Origin: Lachnospiraceae bacterium
GTDB lineage: Bacteria > Bacillota > Clostridia > Lachnospirales > Lachnospiraceae
Reading direction: 5' to 3'
DNA length: 9,652 nt
Assembly: GCA_024691145.1 (NCBI GenBank)
Contig: JAILNW010000171.1
Span: forward strand, 1 to 9,652
The notes below the pieces were generated by a model that saw only the letters and a program-made list of their open reading frames with translations, searched no databases and was not told the DNA's origin. A program made the position numbers and the translations under genes. Each line of letters starts with the position of its first letter. Within the stretch, counting starts at the first letter, position 1. Shown in pieces: positions 1-7,300 of this stretch.

Positions 1-28
1 AAATATAGAAAGACAGGGATTTTTGGAT

Positions 29-1276
29 ATGGTTATAAGAGTAAAAAGAAATTTAGATAATTATGAAAATAATATGTCAGAAATATTTGATGACTTTAAC
101 TCAATAAATAACTACGATAATGATTATGGTTTTCAGGAAAGTCTTATAAGAAGCCAGAATAATGAGATTCAAAACATAAATAATAACACTTATAACAAAA
201 TAAGTATTAACGACAGCTTTGTTGACAGACGTAACAAAGCTGATAACAATGTTAATTATAACAGAGAGCCTGATTATGCCAATTATCAGGATAATAACTA
301 CGAAGATTATTTCGATAATGATTATTTCGAGGCAGAACCAGATATTTTATCTGACAATATGTTAATTAATAAGTCAAAGTTTGAAAGCATTAACAATTAT
401 AATTCTAAATCAAAAAAATCAGGAATATTAGGATTTATTAAAGGTTCTTCTGCTAATGAAAAAAATGTAGCTAGTTACATTCTTATGGTCTTAATAGTAG
501 TTGCTGTATGCTCTGTTATAGGTGGAGTTTTTGCCCATCTTTCGTCAAAAAACAACAAAGATACTGATGATTATAGCCAGTATAAGAACACAGTTGTTGA
601 TTCTGGTACATCTGATGAGCCTAACGACAATAAAGAAAAAGATGCTATGGATAACGAAACTTCTTTAGATTCTGTTTCTTTAGTTATTGATGGCAATGAT
701 AATATCGATAATAGCAGACAGACAGGCACCAATACCACTAATGCAGACAATAAAACAACTAAAACAAATAATAATACAGAATCAAATAATTCTGCTGATA
801 CTACTTCTGTTTTAGATGATACAATTGCTTCTACAGAACAAACATCTGAACCGGATATTAATAATGAAGAGCTTTCAGATAATACAAAAAATGATATAAC
901 TGAAAATGAAACTTCATCCATTTTGCAGGAAGCTGATAATTCAGCCCAGAATAACAAACCGGAGATTGTATGTACATTTAGCCAGGGAGGAAGCTGGAAA
1001 AGTGGTGATTATTCTTGTTTTCAATATGAAGTATACATAACAAATAATACTCAGGAACCTATTGAGAACTGGAAAGGTGTACTGTCACTTTCTAATGGTG
1101 CCAAAGTATCAAGTATGTGGAATGCATCATATAAATCTGACAGTACAAAAGGAACCTTACTTGTTACCCCAGATGACTGGAACAGTAATATTGACGTTAA
1201 CAATCAAAGATCATTTGGACTAATAGTACAGACTAAATCACCAGAAACATTTTCAATTTCCTTGTCAGTGGAATAA
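29..1276 (+). CDS. Membrane-anchored CBM2-like surface protein 1
   Basis: Predicted 415-residue single-pass membrane protein displaying a carbohydrate-binding domain. Residues 1-145 are an Asn/Asp/Tyr-rich, probably disordered tail; a basic stretch (KSKKSG near 126-132) precedes one transmembrane helix at about 147-172, which places the tail inside and the C-terminus outside. Residues 175-309 are a Ser/Thr/Asn/Asp linker. Residues 310-415 follow the CBM2 pattern: C315, W323, W348, W374 (in MWNAS) and W384 (in DDWN); W323, W374 and W384 match the three glycan-binding tryptophans of classical CBM2 domains. No catalytic domain is present. The frame is open to the left edge and a TTG lies at 23, but ATG 29 is chosen because it gives the MVxR start shared with the next two genes and sits 8 nt after the same leader motif as gene 2. 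Its promoter is outside the window. The ligand (cellulose, xylan, chitin or starch) cannot be told. Confidence 0.82.
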   Translation: MVIRVKRNLDNYENNMSEIFDDFNSINNYDNDYGFQESLIRSQNNEIQNINNNTYNKISINDSFVDRRNKADNNVNYNREPDYANYQDNNYEDYFDNDYFEAEPDILSDNMLINKSKFESINNYNSKSKKSGILGFIKGSSANEKNVASYILMVLIVVAVCSVIGGVFAHLSSKNNKDTDDYSQYKNTVVDSGTSDEPNDNKEKDAMDNETSLDSVSLVIDGNDNIDNSRQTGTNTTNADNKTTKTNNNTESNNSADTTSVLDDTIASTEQTSEPDINNEELSDNTKNDITENETSSILQEADNSAQNNKPEIVCTFSQGGSWKSGDYSCFQYEVYITNNTQEPIENWKGVLSLSNGAKVSSMWNASYKSDSTKGTLLVTPDDWNSNIDVNNQRSFGLIVQTKSPETFSISLSVE

Positions 1277-1377
1277 TAATTGTATTTTTTTAAAATTTAT
1301 TTTAATATTTTTTTAAAATCTATTGCATTTTTTTAATTTATGTGAGATTATATTAATATAATATTAATGGGTTATGG

Positions 1378-1406
1378 TTGAGTTTAAGGGGACGATGGCA
1401 TATAAT
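1378..1406 (+). promoter_or_regulatory. Promoter of gene 2 (sigma-A type)
   Basis: TTGAGT at 1378-1383, 17 bases, then a perfect TATAAT at 1401-1406. Transcription would start near 1413, giving a leader of about 36 bases before the ATG at 1449. The -10 box lies inside a dyad (GCATATA, 3 bases, TATATGC; 1398-1414) that could be an operator. In DNA this AT-rich the match could in part be chance, but the spacing is optimal. Confidence 0.6.
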
Positions 1407-1427
1407 ATATATGCATAAGATTTTAAC

Positions 1428-1440
1428 GAAAGACGGGGAT
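1428..1440 (+). promoter_or_regulatory. Leader motif with non-canonical ribosome binding site, gene 2
   Basis: GAAAGACGGGGAT ends 8 bases before the ATG. The same motif with one change (GAAAGACAGGGAT, 8-20) lies exactly 8 bases before the ATG of gene 1. GGGGA or AGGGA probably serves as the Shine-Dalgarno sequence, which decides both starts. Conservation beyond the purine core suggests shared descent of the leader, or shared control. Confidence 0.55.
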
Positions 1441-1448
1441 ATGTAATT

Positions 1449-2639
1449 ATGGTTGTAAGATCAAGCGGGAAAGGCAATGATTTTAACTTCGATGATTTCG
1501 AAAGTTTTAATAACAATGATTCTAGTACTGCTAATTTAGCAGATAATCATGATTTTGATGACTTTTTTAACAGTGATTTTTATAATGATTCAGATTCTGA
1601 TTTATTCTTTGATGATGAGTTTGAAGAACCTACAGTCAACACAAATTACAGAAGAAATCAAAATTATGATAATAATTCAAAAAATTCAAAAACAAAGATT
1701 GCAAATATTCCAAATTCAATATATAATAAATTCAGTGGGACTGATAATGAAGTTGCACGTTATATTTTGATGGTATTAATTGTCTTTATCATTTGTTCTA
1801 TAATTGGAGGTACCTTTGCTTACCTTACTTCCAAGAACAATGGTTCTGATGACACAGGATACAACAGACGTTTATTTCATATGACAGAGGGATATCCCGA
1901 CGATAGTAATGACGAGACTGACATTGAACAGATTAATACAGCATCTATTGAGAATGAAGATATTCCATTAGACTTGGTATCTGCAGATGAACCTACAATT
2001 GAAGATACAGACACTTTAGGAAATGATTCGGAAGACATTAAAGCAGTTGCAACAGTTGTTCCAACAGTTATGCCTACAGTACAGCCTACACTTAAACCAA
2101 CTGTTAAACCTACTGTTACGCCTACTGCTAAACCTACTGTTAAGCCTACTGCTAAACCTACTGTTAAACCAACAATACAGCCTACAGTTAAGCCTGAACC
2201 TACAGTAGATAATTCATCAAATAATAACAGTGCTAATGATGCAGCAAACAACAATGGTAAAACTGACAACAATAACAGTACTAACAATAATAACAATAGC
2301 AACGTTATTCCAGAAAACAAGCCTGAAATAATATGTACAATTACTCCTGCAGCAAAGTGGTGGCCAGAAGGTGGTTCATATAAAAATCAATATGATATTT
2401 ATATAACAAACAAAACATCTAATACTATTACAGACTGGCATGGGGTATTATCGCTTTCTAGTGGTGTTGAAATAACAAACCTGTGGGGAGCAAAGTATGG
2501 TAGCACTACAGGTTCTGTACGAATTACACCAGAAAGCTGGAATAAAGAGATTAAACCAAATGAATCAGCATACTTTAAAGTAGAGCTTAAAACAAAGAAT
2601 ACTAATACGTTGTCTATGTCTTTATCAGTTGAATACTAA
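1449..2639 (+). CDS. Membrane-anchored CBM2-like surface protein 2
   Basis: Paralogue of the preceding gene, 396 residues. Residues 1-100 form an acidic Asn/Asp/Phe-rich tail with FDDF-type clusters. The transmembrane helix at about 103-126 is nearly the same as in protein 1 (shared YILMVLIV, then CS, IGG, FA and SKNN). An extracellular linker follows, containing a Pro-Thr repeat tract (about 203-252) and an Asn-rich stretch (about 255-289). Residues 290-396 are a CBM2-like domain with C296, W304/W305, W330, W346 and W364, so the binding-site tryptophans appear kept. It starts at the ATG giving MVVR. The ribosome binding site is unusual: GGGGA within a 13-base leader motif shared with gene 1. 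A promoter lies just upstream, and gene 3 follows after 52 bases without a terminator, so genes 2 and 3 are probably co-transcribed. The role inferred is attachment to polysaccharide at the cell surface; no enzymatic function is visible. Confidence 0.83.
   Translation: MVVRSSGKGNDFNFDDFESFNNNDSSTANLADNHDFDDFFNSDFYNDSDSDLFFDDEFEEPTVNTNYRRNQNYDNNSKNSKTKIANIPNSIYNKFSGTDNEVARYILMVLIVFIICSIIGGTFAYLTSKNNGSDDTGYNRRLFHMTEGYPDDSNDETDIEQINTASIENEDIPLDLVSADEPTIEDTDTLGNDSEDIKAVATVVPTVMPTVQPTLKPTVKPTVTPTAKPTVKPTAKPTVKPTIQPTVKPEPTVDNSSNNNSANDAANNNGKTDNNNSTNNNNNSNVIPENKPEIICTITPAAKWWPEGGSYKNQYDIYITNKTSNTITDWHGVLSLSSGVEITNLWGAKYGSTTGSVRITPESWNKEIKPNESAYFKVELKTKNTNTLSMSLSVEY
2055..2204 (+). repeat. Pro-Thr tetrapeptide repeat tract in surface protein 2
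   Basis: About twelve copies of a 12-base unit coding for PT-V/A/I/L-x, mostly x = K (residues about 203-252), in frame. It forms a stiff extended spacer between membrane and CBM2-like domain. Because the unit is 12 bases, copy-number changes would alter spacer length without breaking the frame. Neighbouring proteins have different linkers, so the tract arose after the duplication. Confidence 0.88.
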
Positions 2640-2691
2640 TCGGGTTGGTTATGGGTTATATTATAATAATATATTGAAAGGATAGTCTATT

Positions 2692-4122
2692 ATGGTTTAT
2701 CGTTCGGAGAGTGAGTATAATAATTTATCGAACATGTTTAGTCAGAACAATGCACAGAATGTTCCTGACAATTTAGGGGATTTTAATAATGATTTTCAAA
2801 GTAATCCCGGTACTATGGATATTAACAGGCAGTTTAATCCAGGTCTTGAAGAGCCTATGCCTCCATTTGATGATATGGATTATAGCAATGGCAACATAGA
2901 TTTTGGTATGCAGCCTGATGTTTCAAAAAATAATCCTTATATGGCAATTAAAGACCTTGCCAATAAGAATAATGCTGGTATGCCTATACATACTGATTAT
3001 GTTTCACCTAAGAATCTTAATGTGGAGCTTACTGACAGCCAGCGAAAGATTGATTTTCCAGAGAAAGACAATATAATAATTGATGCAGAGGATGAGGACT
3101 TAAGGAATACACAAGTTGACAATATGGATGAAGGTTTTATGCCTCATGATAATTCATTTATGCAACGTGATCTTCCACCAGTTCAGAATAATGAAGAAAG
3201 TGAAGTTAAGAGTAAGAATCCATTTATACTTCTTTTTAGAAGATTTAAGAAGATGTCTGACCCTAATACTCCTATGTTAGAAAAGGTGCTTAATTATAGT
3301 ATCGTTGGCTTGACTTTATTATTCTTGTGCATTATTGTATCAATTGCAATTAAGATAAAGTTAAACAAAGAGGATGCTGTAACTCTTGCAGATAATAACG
3401 AATCAAGTATTATATTCCAACAACTTGATTCTGATAAAAAGAATTCATCAGATAAAACAAAGATACATGTTAACAACTCAGAACTTAATAATGATTCTGG
3501 AGATGCAACTGATGATTCTGAACATCAGACATTGGAGATTATAGGAACAAAGGAACCAGTTTCATCTGTAAAGCCAGATGCTACAGCTTCTGCAGCACCT
3601 ACAAAATCAGCTACAACAGAGAAAACAGATGATAAAAAAGCAACTGCTTCTAATGATGCTAAAGTAACTGAGGCACCTGCTGAAGATAAATCTTCTAACA
3701 CAAAACATTCTGAAACAGCTGCTCCTGTTGTTACAAAAGAACCAGAAAAAACAAAAGCACCTGAGAAAACGCCAGAGCCAACTGTAACACCTACTGAAAC
3801 TCCAACTAATAAACATCTCTCATACGTTGTTGATATGGTAGATTCTTCCGTTGAGCGTAACTGGTGGAGCAGGTACTATTACTATAAGTTTACAGTTACT
3901 ATTGTTAACGATGGTAACGTAGATATCAATGGCTGGAAAGCCCAAATAACGGATGTTGATTCTTCTGCAAATATACGTGCAAGTTCAGATAGTTATGATA
4001 AAGATACAAAGACAGCTTCATCAACAAGAACTATAAAGCCAGGAGAAGCCGTGTCTTTTACAGTAGAACTTGCTAGTTATTCTATTTATGATACACTTAA
4101 AATAAAAGTTACATATGAGTAA
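2692..4122 (+). CDS. Membrane-anchored surface protein 3, divergent CBM2-like domain
   Basis: Third member of the trio, 476 residues. Residues 1-176 are a Asn/Asp/Pro/Met-rich cytoplasmic tail starting MVYR. A basic segment (LFRRFKK, about 181-187) precedes a transmembrane helix at about 201-223, whose sequence is unlike that of proteins 1 and 2. Residues 225-373 are an extracellular Lys/Thr/Ala/Pro/Glu linker with PEKT and PTxTPT motifs. Residues 375-476 look like a beta-sandwich on the CBM2 pattern (VTIVNDG, then INGW, then TIKPGEAVSFTVEL), but the tryptophans matching W374 and W384 of protein 1 are missing; instead there is an aromatic cluster at 391-398 (WW then YYYY). It may therefore bind a different ligand or a protein. 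The start follows an AAAGGA ribosome binding site by 9 bases. It is probably transcribed with gene 2 and ends at a strong terminator. Family assignment of the C-terminal domain is tentative. Confidence 0.78.
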   Translation: MVYRSESEYNNLSNMFSQNNAQNVPDNLGDFNNDFQSNPGTMDINRQFNPGLEEPMPPFDDMDYSNGNIDFGMQPDVSKNNPYMAIKDLANKNNAGMPIHTDYVSPKNLNVELTDSQRKIDFPEKDNIIIDAEDEDLRNTQVDNMDEGFMPHDNSFMQRDLPPVQNNEESEVKSKNPFILLFRRFKKMSDPNTPMLEKVLNYSIVGLTLLFLCIIVSIAIKIKLNKEDAVTLADNNESSIIFQQLDSDKKNSSDKTKIHVNNSELNNDSGDATDDSEHQTLEIIGTKEPVSSVKPDATASAAPTKSATTEKTDDKKATASNDAKVTEAPAEDKSSNTKHSETAAPVVTKEPEKTKAPEKTPEPTVTPTETPTNKHLSYVVDMVDSSVERNWWSRYYYYKFTVTIVNDGNVDINGWKAQITDVDSSANIRASSDSYDKDTKTASSTRTIKPGEAVSFTVELASYSIYDTLKIKVTYE

Positions 4123-4135
4123 ATTTAATAATCAC

Positions 4136-4169
4136 AAGGTCATAATTTTTACAGATTATGACCTTTTTT
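4136..4169 (+). terminator. Terminator after surface protein 3
   Basis: A perfect 11-bp stem (AAGGTCATAAT at 4136-4146 with ATTATGACCTT at 4155-4165), an 8-base loop and a run of six T (4164-4169). It lies 13 bases after the stop of gene 3 and separates the surface-protein group from the amylase. Confidence 0.9.
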
Positions 4170-4197
4170 ATATTACTGTTCACGCATAACTTTCTTA

Positions 4198-4226
4198 TTG
4201 ACATATATCCGTAACAATGCTATTAT
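4198..4226 (+). promoter_or_regulatory. Promoter of the amylase gene
   Basis: A perfect TTGACA at 4198-4203, 17 bases, then TATTAT at 4221-4226. An overlapping TATAAT at 4224-4229 is an alternative -10 box with a poorer 20-base spacing. Transcription would start near 4233, leaving a leader of about 80 bases that contains a dyad (4246-4261) and a pair of direct repeats (4241 and 4263). Confidence 0.78.
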
Positions 4227-4305
4227 AATAATGTTAGGATGGTTTAATATTTGGAAATATTAGGTTAATATTTTCAAGCACCGGGAAGTATTTTATAATT
4301 ATTAA

Positions 4306-4311
4306 AGGAGG
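4306..4311 (+). promoter_or_regulatory. Strong ribosome binding site of the amylase
   Basis: AGGAGG (within AAAGGAGG) 5 bases before the ATG, a full match to the 16S anti-Shine-Dalgarno sequence. It is much stronger than the sites of the three genes upstream, which suggests the amylase is made at a higher level. Confidence 0.9.
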
Positions 4312-4316
4312 ACAAT

Positions 4317-7300
4317 ATGAAAAAACTAAAAGGTAACAAAGCTGTTAAGATAGGGTTAGTTGCAGCTTTGCTTGCATCAGTTTCTGCAGGTGCGCTTGCT
4401 ATTCATGGAAAAACAAAGGCAGGTGCTTCTTCTAAAACAAATCCAACTATGTTTCAGGGATTCGAATGGGGTATTACTTCAGATGGTAACCATTGGAACA
4501 ATCTTGCTGACACAGCCGATGAGTTATCTACGCTTGGTATAAACTCTATATGGCTTCCACCAGCATATAAAGCAGATAATCCTGCTAATCAGGGATACAG
4601 TGTTTATGATATCTATGATTTAGGTGAATTTGACCAAAAAGGTAGCGTTAGAACTAAGTATGGTACAAAGGAAGAATATATTAACCTTGTTAATACTATG
4701 CACAAGAATGGCATAGCTGTTCTTGGTGATGTTGTTCTTAATCATATGATAGGCGCTGACTATACTGAAGAGGTTGAAGCAGTTCCTGTTGATCCAGATG
4801 ACAGAACTAAAACTATCGGAGAACCTGTTACAATTGAAGCCTGGACAGGTTTTGATTTCGAAGGACGTAATAATAAGTATTCTTCATTTAAGTGGAACAA
4901 GAATCATTTTGATGGTGTAGACTGGGATCAATTTACATTCTCTAATGATATATTCAGATTTTATAATAAAACTTGGGATAGTACAACTTCTACAGAATTA
5001 GGTAGCTATGATTACCTTTTAGGAAGTGACATTGACCTTGAGAATAAGGAAGTTATCAAAGAATTAGATAACTGGGCAAAGTGGTATGTTAAGACTACTA
5101 ATGTTGATGGATTCAGACTTGATGCTGTAAAGCATATGAGTGCATCATTCTATAAAACATGGTTATTAAGAGCTCGTAAGAATACAGGTAAAGCTCTTTA
5201 TACTGTTGGTGAGTACTATGATTATGATGTAGATCATTTACTTGACTACATTAAGACAACTAGTAACACTACAACATTATTCGATTTTCCATTACAGGGT
5301 AACTTCTTCGCAGCTTCTGCCGGAGATTATGATATGAGTACTTTATTTGATGGTACTTTGATCTCTAAGAAGCCTGATTATGCAGTTACATTTGTTGAGA
5401 ATCATGATACACAGGCATATATGGCTTCTTGGTTTAAGCCACTTGCTTACACTACTATTCTTACTCGTAATACTGGTGTTCCTTGTGTATTCTATGCAGA
5501 TTACTATGGTTCAACTAACGGTGCTATAGCATCTAATAAGGACCTTCTTAACAAGCTTTTAGCTGCAAGACAGGTTGCTGCATATGGAAAACAGAAGGAC
5601 TACATGGATGATGAAGACATCGTAGGATGGACAAGAGAAGGTTTATACTCTTATGGCAACTATGGTCTTGCTGCAGTATTATCAGATGGTGGTGCAGGAA
5701 CAAAGAACATGTGCGTTGGTAAAGTTCATAAGAATGAGAAATGGATTGACATTACAGGAAACTGTGAAGATACTGTAACTATCGCTAAAGATGGAACAGC
5801 AGACTTCCCTGTTAATGCAAAGTCATGCTCTGTATGGGTTAGCACTAATGCTGCAAAGGCAATTGACAAACTTGTTGCTTCAGCTGAAGAAAAAGCTAAG
5901 TTCACTCCATCATGCGACAATACAGTAACGATCTACTACAATACATCATGGAACAAAGCTTACATGCATTACCAGATTGATGGTGGTGAATGGACTACAG
6001 TTCCTGGTGAAAAACTTACTAACACAAACTTAGAAGATTATAAAGTAATCAAGGTTGACCTTGGTGATAAAGAATATTTAAGATGCTGCTTTAACAATGG
6101 TGGATCTATATGGGATAGCTATGACGGAAGCAACTATAAGTTCAAGGCTGGTATCTATACACTTTCAGAAAGTGTTGTAAATGCTGGTGCACCTATGGGA
6201 TATGACCCAAATGCCCCAATAGTTGAAGAAATCGACGATATCGTTGTTGATGATTCACAGTTAACAGTATACTACTACACAACATGGGAAACTCCTTATG
6301 TTCACTATAGCATTGGAGATGGTGCCTGGACTACAGTTCCTGGTGTTCCTATGGATGCAACTGAAACTAAAAACTTATATACAATTGCACTTCCTATGAA
6401 TTCAGAGGATATTGCAACATTATGCTTTAATGATGGCGGAGATAACTGGGATAGCAGATATGGATTAAACTATGAATTATCTGCAGGTTCATATATCGTT
6501 TATGATATGGAGGCAACTCCTGGAACATATGAAGATGCTGTAGAGCGTTTTTCAACTCCTGGTAATCCAGCAGAATTAACAGTTTACTATTATAACAAAG
6601 ACTGGGATTCAGCTTATATCCACTACCAGGCTGGAATGCAAGGCTGGACTACAGTTCCTGGTGTAGCTATGGAAAAAACTGATTATGAAGGTTTATACAA
6701 AGTTACACTTGACATCACTGATAAGGATACAGTAACTTGCTGCTTTAATAATGGTGGCAATGACTGGGATTCTAACAATGGTTCAAATTATTCATTAACA
6801 GCCGGTTCTTATTATATTTATGGCAATAACGTATTTGAAGGGGAATATGAGGATGCAGTTAAGTATCTTAGCAGCATTCAGCCTGCTGATTTAACAGTTT
6901 ACTACTATAATCCATCATGGGATAGTGTAAATATGGAATATGTAAGATCATTTGCTGATTATCTTAATACTCCTTCTGTAGAGATGGAAAAAACTGATGT
7001 TAAAGGACTTTATAAAGCAACAGTTACTATTACAACTGTTGATAATGCTGCCGTATCATTCGTTAGTGAGAATGGTGATATAGACAAAAACTGGTTTAGT
7101 AGCTATAGTTTTACTGGTTATAGTTTAACAGCTGGAACATATCTTATCGCTCAAAATACTGTTTATGAAGAAACTGAAGCTGAGATAAAATCAAGATTTG
7201 CTGGCAAGATGAATACAGCAACAGTTTACTACTATGCTGATTCGTCATGGGAGGATTGCAATCTCCAGTTTGGCATAGGAAATAAATGGAATGAATACTT

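Noticed and set aside
571..957. Minus-strand frame opposite gene 1
   Set aside because: Shadow of the Ser/Thr/Asp/Asn linker; low complexity and no start signals.
1290..1313. AT-only palindrome followed by seven T after gene 1, possible terminator
   Set aside because: The stem is six or seven A-T pairs with almost no loop, too weak to call. Such patterns are expected in this AT-rich spacer.
1877..2320. Minus-strand frame with Leu-rich and Val-Gly repeats opposite gene 2
   Set aside because: It is the antisense shadow of the Pro-Thr and Asn repeats. There is no ribosome binding site, and the sense frame has clear domain homology.
4177..4190. cre-like sequence TGTTCACGCATAAC upstream of the amylase promoter
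   Set aside because: It has a central CG and a TG start, but at least three mismatches to the CcpA consensus, including the terminal CA. Not strong enough to call a catabolite control site.
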